Source: Defluviitaleaceae bacterium | GTDB lineage: Bacteria > Bacillota > Clostridia > Lachnospirales > WQUN01 | Length of the DNA: 50,444 nucleotides | NCBI GenBank assembly: GCA_009788055.1 | Contig: WQSG01000017.1 | Location: forward strand, 1-50,444 | Direction: 5' to 3' | Shown: positions 25,327-33,635 of the stretch, piece by piece | Position numbering within the stretch: the first letter of the stretch is position 1 | How the letters are laid out: each line of letters opens with the position of its first letter | Notes under the pieces: generated by a model | Databases searched by the model: none | Told to the model about the DNA's origin: nothing | The model's input: only the letters and a program-made list of their open reading frames with translations | Program-made: the position numbers and the translations under genes

Positions 25327-25911
25327 ATGTTTAACAGTGCGAAGGAAATATTTTTTAAATTCGGCGGACGCCATTTTCATATGGCACGAGAAGAGGTTTA
25401 TGATGAATACAAACAGTATGGCATTTCGTTGAGTCAGGAGCGAGAATGGCGAATAGAAATGCGTGATGAAATATATGACAAGTTAATACAGGAGTCAAAT
25501 AACAGAATAATGGCGGATTTGTTTGCGGAATACGGCAACCTGGTTGAGGACTTGCAAGATGAAGCGGGTTATGAATTTATGTTGGATTTTACACGGAACA
25601 ATGTGCATTTATTTGATTCTATGGCTGTTCTTTGGAACGTAAATTTTATTTTAGGTGTGCGGGGTGTGAAAAATAAAAAATTGAAAACCCGTGTTATAAA
25701 AGAGTCTATATTGTTGTTGCAGAATATTTTAAGTGGCAACATTTATGTTTCCGAAGACCACTATACATCCGAAGAATTATCAGTAGAAAAAATTTCTGAG
25801 AGAATAAAACAGTGCATTAAATATGGGGAACAGCTTTTGATGCGGATGAAATTTCCTTTCTCGTTGTGGAATCGGATTGTGGAAAGATGGCTTCTATGTA
25901 TTATCTCTTAA
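25327..25911 (+). CDS. Hypothetical soluble helical protein, AT-rich
   Basis: 194 residues from ATG 25327, which has GAGGTG about six to eleven bases upstream; an in-frame TTG at 25297 would put that RBS inside the gene. The protein is charged and helical (EEVYDEYKQYGISLSQEREW), with one more hydrophobic stretch (FDSMAVLWNVNFILGV) and no signal peptide. No family recognised. Base composition is visibly more A/T-rich than that of the flanking genes, with many AAA, ATA and GAA codons, so acquisition is possible. It lies 50 bases after the YibE/F cluster and ends at a hairpin terminator. Confidence 0.6.
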   Translation: MFNSAKEIFFKFGGRHFHMAREEVYDEYKQYGISLSQEREWRIEMRDEIYDKLIQESNNRIMADLFAEYGNLVEDLQDEAGYEFMLDFTRNNVHLFDSMAVLWNVNFILGVRGVKNKKLKTRVIKESILLLQNILSGNIYVSEDHYTSEELSVEKISERIKQCIKYGEQLLMRMKFPFSLWNRIVERWLLCIIS

Positions 25912-25917
25912 TTACCC

Positions 25918-25943
25918 AAAAAACCGCGCAAATGCGCGGTTTT
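25918..25943. terminator. Bidirectional hairpin terminator (module C)
   Basis: AAAACCGCGC AAAT GCGCGGTTTT with A tract before and T tract after, between convergent genes. The same stem recurs at 40011-40034. Confidence 0.75.
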
Positions 25944-26040
25944 AGAAATTACGACGTTGCCTATCGCCGGTTGAAATTTAAAGTTTGGGTCAAGCCTTTT
26001 TAAAGGCTTGCGGGGTGTGGGGCAGAGCCCCACGGTCTTA
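25944..26040 (-). repeat. Composite hairpin repeat (modules B and A)
   Basis: Read on the minus strand from 26040: hairpin A with TAAGACCGTGGGGCTCTG borders, then the linker CCCCGCAAG, hairpin B (AAGCCTTT/AAAGGCTT) and CTTGACCCAAACTTTAA, then about 50 unstructured bases to hairpin C. The A-B-C order and the linkers match 9628-9750, and the B hairpin is identical. Confidence 0.75.
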
Positions 26041-26043
26041 TCA

Positions 26044-28320
26044 TTATCGCCGTGGAGGATGCGCCGCAAACGACTCTACAATGCTTTGGTAGATTGCGTG
26101 GGCGAGAAGCCACTGATATGCGGAGTCTGAAAGGCGGGCGGCTTCGGCGGGATTGGTTAGGAAGCCGAGTTCGAGGAGGACGGCGGGCATTTGTGTTTCG
26201 CGCAGAACTACGAAGTTAGGTGCGTTGCGCACGCCGCGATTATTTGCAGCGGTGGCTTGAATTTTGTTGGCCTGTACGATTTCGGCAAGGCGGCGGCTGT
26301 CCATGGTGTTGTTTGCGGCGGCTTCAAGTTCGCCGACGGTGTACCATGTTTCGATGCCGTGAACGTCGGGGTTTATTACGCCGCGCCGAATTTCTGCCGC
26401 GTTGGCGTGAACGGAGATGAACAAGTCCGCGCCTAAATTGTTGGCAAATTCCGCACGGTTAAGAAGCGACACAAAAGTGTCTGTGCGGCGGGTCATGTAG
26501 CCTGTTATGAATGGGCTTGCGTCTACGAAATGCATTATTTTGTGCGAAACGTCCAGCACCATGTCTTTTTCCACAACGCCGTTCTGAATCGCGCCGGGGT
26601 CTGTTCCGCCGTGGCCGGGGTCAATTACCACGATAAACGGCGAAACTTCACGCGGCAAATGGGCGCGGATTACGTAGTAATATTCGTCTTGGTGGATTGA
26701 AAATGACATGACGCGGGCGGTGTTGAATGTCAGATTTACCGCGCCGTTTTCGTTGCAGGCAATGGAGACGGAATTAATAAACCCGTCCAATATGCTGATG
26801 TCGCCGCGTCCAAGCACGTCTGCGGAGTGGGGGAGGGTGAATGTGTAACGGAAATTCAAGTAGTCGTTTATTCTCGGGAGTTCGTGGATATTCATGTCAA
26901 AGGCGCGGGAAATGCGCAACTCGCGGTTTACGGAATCGTAGCGCACACCCGTAACGCCGCGGTGCAACATAAACGCCACCGAATTCGCACTGCTTGCAAC
27001 GCTGAATGAAGGCCAATCGCCGCGCACATACACGCGGATAAACGCCGTGCCGTCTGCGCGTTCGCCTGTGGAAAATTGTGACGCGAACATTCCGTTGGGG
27101 AAAATTCCGCCCACCGCGTCCATTCGGGCGTTGTCGATATTTACCGTGATGAAATGCGGGAAACCTTCGGTTGAAATATTAATGGACGGCAAAACATCGC
27201 CCTGAATCACCAGCGTATCCGAATGCGCGTCCGAATGCGCAAACACATTGCTTATTTTGTTTTTGGAAAACGAAACAGTAAGAAGCGTCCTGTCGGCGGA
27301 AAGAGAAATGCTGTACTCGGCCTCGCCCACAACATCGAAAACAACCCGCGTAACCTGCGGCGTTTGCGAAAACTGCGACGCCCGCACCCCGCTAACGGGG
27401 ACAATACCGGGCGCGTAGAAATCGCCCGAGATTAGCGCGGTTGCGTTGTGAATATCCACGACCAGCCTGTTGTCCGGCAGTAAGAAATGATGCACTTCCG
27501 AAATCGCGGAAGACGCCCTGATTACATACGCCGCCGTGCCCGTGTCCAGCGGGGTTTGCAGGTCTGTGATGGTGGTTTGCGGAAAGGATATCGTTTGGAT
27601 TGCGGATGTGGAAATATCCCGCGCCAACGCAGAATCTTCGTCCGTTGTAACTACCGTACCCGGCGGCGGGAGTTCGCCCACCGTGCCGTCCCACGGCAGG
27701 TCTTCCTTGTTGGAATTATCTTCGTATTCGGATTCATTGGGGGGGTAGTTATCTTGCGGTTGCTCGTCCAATTCGTCTTGTATCAGCGGGGCGTTCGCGC
27801 TGTCGGGAAACTCCGGAAATTCTATAAATGCATACAAAACTTCGGGTTCGTCCGCTTCTTGGGCAACACCGTTTGCCGCGCCGTTTCCTGTGGAATTTAC
27901 AATTGCCGCCCTGTTTTCGTCGTCCCAATCAACTTCAAAACCAAAAACCTCCGACGGAAAACGTAGCGGAACCATGGTTCTGTCGTTGTAAATAATCGCG
28001 GGGATGTCCATTTCAATAAGATTTCCGTTTAAGTTTGCGTTAAGTTCGTCAATAGTCAAAACCAAAACATTGTAGCCGTAGAACAGCGAAACCTGCCTGT
28101 GTGCGGCGTGCCAGCCCACAACGCCGCCAACGCGCTCAAAAACCTCGCGCACGGGCACGAGCGTCCTGTCGTTTAAAATAATCGGCGGCGCGGATAAATA
28201 CGGCACTTCCGCACCGTCAATCACAAGCCGTACAGGCACCGCCCCTGCATACGCCACGCTTGGCACAAAAATAAACAGCAAGACGCTTAAAAACAAGAAC
28301 TTCCCCATAATCCTGCGCAT
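26044..28320 (-). CDS. N-acetylmuramoyl-L-alanine amidase with copper-amine-oxidase-N and AMIN domains
   Basis: 758 residues. Signal peptide (about 1-27, ending VAYAGA), a copper-amine-oxidase N-terminal-like domain (about 28-145: LVPVREVFERVGGVVGW, TMVPLRF), an acidic Pro/Asn linker, one or two AMIN-like domains (about 245-530), then Amidase_3 (about 560-755). Zinc site: DPGHGGTDPGA (H570), a Glu in VVEKDMVLD, SVHANA; catalytic Glu in LLELGFLTN. It cleaves the bond between MurNAc and the stem peptide, with the accessory domains probably targeting peptidoglycan. ATG 28320 follows GGGGGG by seven bases; an in-frame upstream ATG at 28365 is less likely. Confidence 0.9.
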   Translation of the reverse strand: MRRIMGKFLFLSVLLFIFVPSVAYAGAVPVRLVIDGAEVPYLSAPPIILNDRTLVPVREVFERVGGVVGWHAAHRQVSLFYGYNVLVLTIDELNANLNGNLIEMDIPAIIYNDRTMVPLRFPSEVFGFEVDWDDENRAAIVNSTGNGAANGVAQEADEPEVLYAFIEFPEFPDSANAPLIQDELDEQPQDNYPPNESEYEDNSNKEDLPWDGTVGELPPPGTVVTTDEDSALARDISTSAIQTISFPQTTITDLQTPLDTGTAAYVIRASSAISEVHHFLLPDNRLVVDIHNATALISGDFYAPGIVPVSGVRASQFSQTPQVTRVVFDVVGEAEYSISLSADRTLLTVSFSKNKISNVFAHSDAHSDTLVIQGDVLPSINISTEGFPHFITVNIDNARMDAVGGIFPNGMFASQFSTGERADGTAFIRVYVRGDWPSFSVASSANSVAFMLHRGVTGVRYDSVNRELRISRAFDMNIHELPRINDYLNFRYTFTLPHSADVLGRGDISILDGFINSVSIACNENGAVNLTFNTARVMSFSIHQDEYYYVIRAHLPREVSPFIVVIDPGHGGTDPGAIQNGVVEKDMVLDVSHKIMHFVDASPFITGYMTRRTDTFVSLLNRAEFANNLGADLFISVHANAAEIRRGVINPDVHGIETWYTVGELEAAANNTMDSRRLAEIVQANKIQATAANNRGVRNAPNFVVLRETQMPAVLLELGFLTNPAEAARLSDSAYQWLLAHAIYQSIVESFAAHPPRR

Positions 28321-28366
28321 TGGTATCCCCCCACGACTCTCTTGTCGAGATATGTAGAATACCACT

Positions 28367-28396
28367 ATAATATGCAGAAAGTAATCGCATAGTCAA
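28367..28396 (-). promoter_or_regulatory. Promoter for the amidase gene
   Basis: On the minus strand TTGACT (28396-28391), 18 bases, TATTAT (28372-28367), about 47 bases before ATG 28320. Confidence 0.6.
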
Positions 28397-28414
28397 TGCT
28401 TGCAATTGAATTGT

Positions 28415-28455
28415 AATAAAAAAAGGGCTATTGCCCCCGAAGGTTTGCAATAGCC
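28415..28455 (-). terminator. Terminator that includes the end of trpC
   Basis: Minus-strand stem GGCTATTGC / GCAATAGCC (28455-28426), followed by a run of seven T. The trpC stop codon (28430-28428) lies inside the stem, so the last codons of trpC encode the terminator's upstream arm and loop. Confidence 0.8.
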
Positions 28456-29231
28456 GATTTTTTGTCTGTATTGCGCATCAGCGATTCTCCGATTAGAACT
28501 GCGTCCGCGCCTATCTCGCGTAGCTTTTGTACGTCTTCGGGGGTGCTTATGCCGCTTTCGCTTACAAAAAGCACATCGGACGGCACAAGTTTTTTTAGCC
28601 GTTCGCTTGTGGTTATGTCAACATCAAAGGTTTTTAGGTCGCGGTTGTTTACGCCGATTATTCTCGCGCCTGCGGAAAGAGCCATTTTTACTTCGTCCTC
28701 GTCGTGGACTTCCACCAAGGCGGAAAGCCCGATTTTGTGGGCAATTTTGATGTATTCCGCAAGAGTCCGTTCGTCCAAAATTGCGCAGATTAACAGCACC
28801 GCACTTGCGCCCAGAAGTTTTGCTTCGTAAATCATATAGCTGTCTACTGTGAAATCTTTGCGGAGTAGGGGAGTGCTAACCGTTTCCGAAATTTCGCGCA
28901 GATGGTCGTCACTGCCCTTGAACCAAAACGGTTCTGTCAGCACGGAAATTGCCGCCGCGCCTGCGCTTGTGTAGTCCTTCGCAATCTCCTTGTACGGGAA
29001 ATTTGCGGCGATTACGCCCTTGGACGGCGACGCCTTTTTTATTTCGCAGATGAAGGAGATATCTTCGGAGCGCAGTGCGTTCTCAAACGGAAACGCATAC
29101 GGAAGCCCCGCAAATCCCGACTCCATCGCGCTTAGTGTGGCGGTTAGATTTTCTTGCGGCATAAGACTTTTACGCTCTTCCACGCGCTCCGTTGTGCGTT
29201 CTGCAATTTCCTGCAAAATATTTTTACTCAT
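28428..29231 (-). CDS. trpC: Indole-3-glycerol phosphate synthase
   Basis: 267 residues, normal length. Converts carboxyphenylaminodeoxyribulose phosphate to indole-3-glycerol phosphate in tryptophan synthesis. Motifs: CEIKKASPSKG (phosphate/substrate Lys), AISVLTEPFWFKGS, LLRKDFTVD (catalytic Lys), IIGVNNRDLKTF, VSESGI and DAVLIGESLM, in the normal TIM-barrel order. The start overlaps the trpD stop by eight bases. Only trpD and trpC are present here; other trp genes must lie elsewhere or be absent. Confidence 0.95.
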   Translation of the reverse strand: MSKNILQEIAERTTERVEERKSLMPQENLTATLSAMESGFAGLPYAFPFENALRSEDISFICEIKKASPSKGVIAANFPYKEIAKDYTSAGAAAISVLTEPFWFKGSDDHLREISETVSTPLLRKDFTVDSYMIYEAKLLGASAVLLICAILDERTLAEYIKIAHKIGLSALVEVHDEDEVKMALSAGARIIGVNNRDLKTFDVDITTSERLKKLVPSDVLFVSESGISTPEDVQKLREIGADAVLIGESLMRNTDKKSAIANLRGQ

Positions 29232-30231
29232 TTGAACACCTCACAAAATCTTGTAATTTTTGTTTTGCAACGCCTTGGTCAATCACATTGTTTGCGACAG
29301 TTACCGCCTCTTCAATGCTTTCGTATTTTCCTGAAATATACATAGCCGCCGCCGCGTTTATTACCGCCGCGTCACGTTTGGGGCTTTTTTCGCCGCCCAA
29401 AACGGCGTGCAGAATGCGTGCGTTTTCGGCAGGGTCGCCGCCTTGCAGGTCGCCTTTTTCGCAACGCGCAAATCCGAACCGCTCGGGCGTTAGCGTATAC
29501 GAACGCACCCAGCCGTCCTTTACTTCGCACACATATGTCGGCGCGGAAAGCGAAATCTCGTCCAGTCCGTCCTCGCCATGCACTATCATGGCACTTTTTA
29601 CGCCCAAATTGCACATAACCTGCGCCAACGGCTCTACCAGTTCTTTATCGTAGACGCCCATCAGTTCCATTTTCGCGCCCGCAGGATTAGTCAGCGGCCC
29701 AAGAATGTTAAACACAGTTCGTATGCCAAGCTCACGACGAATTGGCGCGACGTGCTTCATGGCGATATGGTAGTTCTGCGCGAACAGGAAACAAATGCCG
29801 ATATCCGCCAACATCGCCGCGCTTTTCTCAGGCGAGATGCTGATATTTACCCCCAGTGCTTCCAGAACATCCGCCGCGCCGCACTTGCCTGACGCGCTTC
29901 TGTTCCCGTGCTTTGCCACAGGAACGCCCGCCGCCGCCGTAATAATCGCCGCCGCCGTTGAAATATTAAACGTGTTAGCGTGGTCGCCGCCCGTACCCAC
30001 AATCTCCAGCGCGTCGATATCGTGCAACAGCCTTACGCAATGCGCCCTCATCCCCGCCGCCGATGCCGTAATTTCCGTGATAGTCTCGCCCTTCAAACTA
30101 AGCGCGGTAAGATATGCACTCATCTGCACCGCTGTCGCCGTGCCCGTCATAATTTCATGCATAACCCCCTCTGCCATTTCGTGACTCAAATCTTTCTTCT
30201 TAGACAATTCGATTATCGCATCTTTAATCAT
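29224..30231 (-). CDS. trpD: Anthranilate phosphoribosyltransferase
   Basis: 335 residues. Transfers phosphoribosyl from PRPP to anthranilate. Contains GTGGDHANTFNISTAAA (PRPP loop), KHGNRSASGKCGAADVLEALG, and FNILGPLTNPA, all family signatures. RBS AAAGGAGCG before ATG 30231. First gene of a two-gene trpD-trpC operon with overlapping ends; no trp leader peptide, T-box or TRAP-like repeat array was seen in the 146 bases upstream. Confidence 0.95.
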   Translation of the reverse strand: MIKDAIIELSKKKDLSHEMAEGVMHEIMTGTATAVQMSAYLTALSLKGETITEITASAAGMRAHCVRLLHDIDALEIVGTGGDHANTFNISTAAAIITAAAGVPVAKHGNRSASGKCGAADVLEALGVNISISPEKSAAMLADIGICFLFAQNYHIAMKHVAPIRRELGIRTVFNILGPLTNPAGAKMELMGVYDKELVEPLAQVMCNLGVKSAMIVHGEDGLDEISLSAPTYVCEVKDGWVRSYTLTPERFGFARCEKGDLQGGDPAENARILHAVLGGEKSPKRDAAVINAAAAMYISGKYESIEEAVTVANNVIDQGVAKQKLQDFVRCSNE

Positions 30232-30267
30232 GATTGTTCGCTCCTTTTCACAAACCTTTTCACAATT

Positions 30268-30296
30268 AGTGTATCAAAAGTCGGCAGAAAACACAA
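30268..30296 (-). promoter_or_regulatory. Candidate trpDC promoter
   Basis: Minus strand TTGTGT (30296-30291), 17 bases, TACACT (30273-30268). Moderate match, well placed before trpD. Confidence 0.4.
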
Positions 30297-30331
30297 AAAA
30301 ATAACACCTGCATCACAACGGCACAGGTGCT
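30290..30331 (-). terminator. Terminator after the NYN-domain gene
   Basis: Minus-strand hairpin with arms CACCTG and CAGGTG around a 13-base interior, followed by TTATTTTTTT. It overlaps the trpD promoter region slightly. Confidence 0.65.
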
Positions 30332-30377
30332 GTTTTTATTTTTCCGAAGGGTTCCCGCCCACAAAATCAAATTGAAA

Positions 30378-31136
30378 CTACTCTACCTGTTCATCGTATT
30401 CTGTGTAAATCAGCCGTTTAACGGCGTGTCCCGAGAATGGGATAACAGCGTCTTCTTGCCTAATCTCTCCGCGGGCAATCATGTTGCTTAGCACGGCAGA
30501 GATATCTTGCTCTGTATAGCTTGGGTTGTTTTTTGCCACAGTTACCACTGTTTTTTTGAAAGTTGGAATAACCTCAACTTTTTCTTTTACCCAACCAAGG
30601 TTTTTTACAATGGCGCGTTTTATTGCTTCGCTTCTTCCGCTTGACGGAATCACTTTTACATACCAGTTTGCCGCTTCCGCCAAAAGCGGGCTGAGAGAGC
30701 CGTCCACGGCATAAATGCCAACTTTTTTGTCGTTAAAATTGCGCAGGAAAGCGACAATGCTTTGGAAGTGGCTGTCTCCGGTGAATAGGATAAATTGCTG
30801 GGTATCCTGTTGCCGTATAAGACGCTGATAAATATGGTCCAGCATGATGAAATCCGTATAGTCCTTGGTTTTATCGCTCTTGGAGCAATCAATGATGCTG
30901 TTTGAAATATTCCTTAGCCTGATAACATGGTCTCTGATTGTGTCGTGAGAAAAGTCCGCAAAAAACAGAACGTCGTCTATCTGTCCTTTATTTTTCACAT
31001 GATTGAACCAGTCCGCAACGTCGGGAATGGTTTGATATTGGTTTCGGCAACCGTAAGACCATGCCTCATAATCAACAAAAACAGTTGTGCGAATCTTATC
31101 AAAAGTTTCGTCTTTATAATTTTCCAAATATTGCAT
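30378..31136 (-). CDS. NYN-domain (PIN-like) protein with C-terminal winged-helix-like tail
   Basis: 252 residues. The N-terminal NYN/LabA-like domain (about 12-170) carries acidic residues at expected positions: VDYEAW (D22), FFADFSHD, DYTDFIMLDH and LFTGDSHFQSIV, the set used by this PIN-fold superfamily to bind metal and cut RNA. The C-terminal 70 residues resemble a winged helix (PSYTEQDISAVLSNMIARGEI). RNA cleavage is inferred, not shown. ATG 31136 is preferred because the GGAGGT encoded by the in-frame upstream codons is its RBS. It follows hup on the same strand, separated by a hairpin. Confidence 0.75.
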   Translation of the reverse strand: MQYLENYKDETFDKIRTTVFVDYEAWSYGCRNQYQTIPDVADWFNHVKNKGQIDDVLFFADFSHDTIRDHVIRLRNISNSIIDCSKSDKTKDYTDFIMLDHIYQRLIRQQDTQQFILFTGDSHFQSIVAFLRNFNDKKVGIYAVDGSLSPLLAEAANWYVKVIPSSGRSEAIKRAIVKNLGWVKEKVEVIPTFKKTVVTVAKNNPSYTEQDISAVLSNMIARGEIRQEDAVIPFSGHAVKRLIYTEYDEQVE

Positions 31137-31202
31137 AATAACCTCCATCGTGGAGGGCGGGCACCTTGCGGAAATAATTTGGGAAATAGAGTCATTTATA
31201 CA

Positions 31203-31234
31203 ATTTTACCCTGCCGATTAGAGCAGGGTAAAAT
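31203..31234 (-). terminator. Hairpin terminator after hup
   Basis: Perfect 12-bp stem ATTTTACCCTGC / GCAGGGTAAAAT with an eight-base loop. The terminal A/T arms serve as A/T tracts in both directions. Confidence 0.7.
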
Positions 31235-31265
31235 CTTGTATGGTACGCCAGAAACATTGCGCCAA

Positions 31266-31544
31266 TTACTTGCCGTTTACAGCGTCTTTAATTTTTTTGC
31301 CGGCTTTGAATGTTGGTGCTTTGGAAGCAGCAATTTTCATGGGTGCGCCTGTTTGTGGGTTACGTCCTTCGCGCTCTGCGCGTTCTACAACGCTAACTGT
31401 CACAAACCCAACCAGTTGAACCTTTTTGCCGTCAACCAATGCTTGTGTAACAACATTCTCGAACGCAGAAAGGAATTTTTCTGCATCCTTTTTGGTTAAA
31501 TCCGCTTCACCTGCAACTGCCGCAATAAGTTCTGTTTTGTTCAT
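31266..31544 (-). CDS. hup: HU-family DNA-binding protein
   Basis: 92 residues, standard length. MNKTELIAAVA start, then GFVTVSVVERAEREGRNPQTGAPMK..., the beta-arm signature of HU, and the FKAGKKIKDAVN end. It coats and bends DNA in the nucleoid. Strong RBS AAAGGAGGA. It follows mazG, as in many clostridial spoVT-mazG-hup regions. Confidence 0.95.
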   Translation of the reverse strand: MNKTELIAAVAGEADLTKKDAEKFLSAFENVVTQALVDGKKVQLVGFVTVSVVERAEREGRNPQTGAPMKIAASKAPTFKAGKKIKDAVNGK

Positions 31545-31619
31545 TACTTACGTCCTCCTTTAAATTAGCCGCCCATGGCGGAATGGAAATTATGTTAGCG
31601 ACTGCACTTGCAACGCCTG

Positions 31620-32273
31620 TCACTGTTTGAAAAACGACTTACTTTCAGTATTTATAAACGCTTCAAGGGCTTTTGTCAAGGAAAATTCAGCATTTATATC
31701 CAAAATATTTGAAAGTGCCGCCAGAGATAACAAAATGTTGCCAAAATCAATATCTTTGACAGCTGTATTTTTTAGTTGTTCGTCGATACGTGTAATTATT
31801 TCTTCGGCGGGCGGAAGCTCTTTTTTGGAACGCTTTATAACTTTCGCCGCCCTAACCAACGCGGGCAACGCTTTAGGCACGGAATTCATTGCAGAAACCG
31901 CCGACCCTTCGCGTTCCTTTTCCTTATTTGCTTCCCAAATACGTTTTACGTCCTCAACATCGTTTGCTTTTTCCTCGCCGAAAATGTGCGTGTGGCGGCT
32001 AACCAGCTTATCCGAAACCGATTTAATCACGTCATCTATGCCAAAAGCCCCCGCCTTTTCCGCCAGCTTGGCATGGAAAACAACTTGCAAAAGCACATCG
32101 CCAAGTTCGTCACGTAGCGCGTTCATATCGCCGCAATCAATGGCGTCAATCGCTTCGTAGCACTCTTCAAGCATATACTGCCGCAAGCTTTCGTGGGTTT
32201 GCTCCCTGTCCCACGGACAGCCGTTCTCGCCCAATAAAACATCCATGACGCCCAAAAATTTTTCAAATTCCAT
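31620..32273 (-). CDS. mazG: MazG nucleoside triphosphate pyrophosphohydrolase
   Basis: 217 residues. Hydrolyses (d)NTPs to the monophosphate and pyrophosphate. The first MazG domain is clear: NGCPWDREQTHESLRQYMLEE with EECYEAIDAID and DELGDVLLQVVFHA, giving the metal-binding E-E-x-x-E ... E-x-x-D set. The C-terminal part is a second, shorter helical region. RBS GAGGGGAT before ATG 32273. The gene lies between spoVT and hup, as in related sporulating Firmicutes; the MATE-like spoVB gene often found next to spoVT is absent. Confidence 0.92.
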   Translation of the reverse strand: MEFEKFLGVMDVLLGENGCPWDREQTHESLRQYMLEECYEAIDAIDCGDMNALRDELGDVLLQVVFHAKLAEKAGAFGIDDVIKSVSDKLVSRHTHIFGEEKANDVEDVKRIWEANKEKEREGSAVSAMNSVPKALPALVRAAKVIKRSKKELPPAEEIITRIDEQLKNTAVKDIDFGNILLSLAALSNILDINAEFSLTKALEAFINTESKSFFKQ

Positions 32274-32294
32274 TTTTATCCCCTCCGAAAATAT

Positions 32295-32328
32295 GTACCC
32301 CCTGTCCCATCTTTGGGTACAAGGGGGC
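32295..32328 (-). terminator. Weak hairpin between spoVT and mazG
   Basis: Minus-strand CCCCCTTGT ... ACAGGGGG stem without a clear T run; it may act as a partial terminator or processing site between spoVT and mazG. Confidence 0.35.
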
Positions 32329-32332
32329 TAAA

Positions 32333-32878
32333 TTATTGTTCCATTTGTCTTCCAAGGAAATTTGCGGCATTAACAGCCAGTTTGCTTTCCACTTCGCCCA
32401 TTTTTTTGTCGGGAGAAAGAAGAACTACTGCGCCCAAAACGTCGCCCTCTGCGATGATTGGGGCAATGTATTCGTTACTGTAGGTGGACGGGTCGTCCTC
32501 TTCAAGGATGGGCACAAATGAAGCGTCTGTGCGCGTTGCAGACATCGCACTGCGCTGATTGATGGTGCGCTCAAGGGCAGGGGAGATATTTTTGTCCAAA
32601 AAGTCTTTGCGCGCCCCGCCCGAAACCGCGATGATTTGGTCCTTGTCAACTATGCAGGTGATATGCCCCGAGGTTTGCGAAAGGGTTTCCGCATACTCTT
32701 TTGCAAATGTGCCAAGCTCACCGATTGGGGAATATTTTTTCAAAATAATTTCTCCCTCTCGGTCGGTAAAAATTTCCAAAGGGTCGCCCTCACGTATGCG
32801 TAGTGTTCTGCGTATCTCCTTTGGGATTACAACCCGCCCCAAATCATCAATGCGTCTAACTATTCCTGTAGCTTTCAA
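32333..32878 (-). CDS. spoVT: Stage V sporulation protein T
   Basis: 181 residues from TTG 32878. N-terminal AbrB-type swapped-hairpin DNA-binding domain (1-50: ATGIVRRIDDLGRVVIPKEI) and a C-terminal GAF-like domain (about 55-180) ending NAANFLGRQME. In Bacillus it is a forespore regulator under sigma-G. The TTG start is chosen because AGGAGGA lies about seven bases upstream, and because SpoVT proteins begin M-K-A-T-G-I-V; an in-frame ATG at 32905 would put the RBS inside the coding region. It is good evidence that the organism can sporulate. Confidence 0.93.
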   Translation of the reverse strand: MKATGIVRRIDDLGRVVIPKEIRRTLRIREGDPLEIFTDREGEIILKKYSPIGELGTFAKEYAETLSQTSGHITCIVDKDQIIAVSGGARKDFLDKNISPALERTINQRSAMSATRTDASFVPILEEDDPSTYSNEYIAPIIAEGDVLGAVVLLSPDKKMGEVESKLAVNAANFLGRQMEQ

Positions 32879-32956
32879 AATTACTTCCTCCTTATTTTCA
32901 TACAAAATCAGTATCTTAAACTTTTCATATTATCTGTAAAAATTACAGGAAATATA

Positions 32957-32999
32957 CAAAAAAGGGGAAGACTGATTTTGACAGTCATCCCCCCTATTT
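32957..32999 (-). terminator. Terminator of the infC-rpmI-rplT operon
   Basis: Minus-strand hairpin GGGGGATGACTG ... CAGTCTTCCCC followed by TTTTTTG. Confidence 0.85.
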
Positions 33000-33026
33000 T
33001 AAGCGTTTTATTTCCGAAATTTATTT

Positions 33027-33374
33027 CTACGCCCGTGCCATTTCTGCAAGTTTGGAAAATGCGGCGGTATCGTTTACTGCCATTTCCGCTAAAATTTTAC
33101 GGTTGATGTCCACGTTCGCCTTTTTAAGCCCGCTCATGAAACGGCTGTAACTTAGCCCATGTTCACGCGCGGCGGCGTTTATGCGCGTAATCCACAAGCG
33201 GCGATATTCGCGCTTGGTTTGCTTGCGGCCTACAAATGCTGCCGCCATTGCTTTCATTACGGCTTGTTTTGCCGCACGATATTGTGTGCTTCTTGCGCCA
33301 AAATATCCGCTTGCAAGTTTTAGTGTTTTTTTATGCCTTTTTCTGGCGTGTACCGCGCCTTTTATTCTTGCCAT
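33027..33374 (-). CDS. rplT: Ribosomal protein bL20
   Basis: 115 residues. [29 protein letters not shown]-type start (positions 1-29) and [22 protein letters not shown] are diagnostic. It assembles early into the 50S subunit and in Firmicutes can repress its own operon through the infC leader. Third gene of infC-rpmI-rplT; RBS AGGAGG upstream. Confidence 0.97.
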   Translation of the reverse strand: MARIKGAVHARKRHKKTLKLASGYFGARSTQYRAAKQAVMKAMAAAFVGRKQTKREYRRLWITRINAAAREHGLSYSRFMSGLKKANVDINRKILAEMAVNDTAAFSKLAEMARA

Positions 33375-33418
33375 ATTGTATTCCTCCTAAGATTACATTT
33401 GTTTCGTTGCCCTTATGC

Positions 33419-33616
33419 TTATGCGTAAGGAAGCATTGCGCGTACTGCGGCTTCGTTGGTTTTGTCAACCATTGCCATTTTGCGCAAGCCCATTTTGCGC
33501 TTTGGTGATTTTTTTGTAAGAATGTGTCCTTTGTTTGCTTTGGGGTGCTTAAACTTGCCTGTTCCCGTTACTTTAAACCGCTTTGCGGCGGCCTTTTTTG
33601 TTTTAAGTTTAGGCAT
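33419..33616 (-). CDS. rpmI: Ribosomal protein bL35
   Basis: 65 residues. [20 protein letters not shown] start and [17 protein letters not shown] are typical of bL35. Between infC and rplT in the conserved order; RBS AAAAGGAG just upstream of ATG 33616. Confidence 0.96.
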   Translation of the reverse strand: MPKLKTKKAAAKRFKVTGTGKFKHPKANKGHILTKKSPKRKMGLRKMAMVDKTNEAAVRAMLPYA

Positions 33617-33635
33617 TGTATTTCAACTCCTTTTC

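Noticed and set aside
30232-30377. T-box or trp leader peptide upstream of trpD
   Set aside because: No Trp-codon run with RBS, no T-box consensus and no repeated (G/U)AG triplets; the hairpin there terminates the upstream NYN gene.
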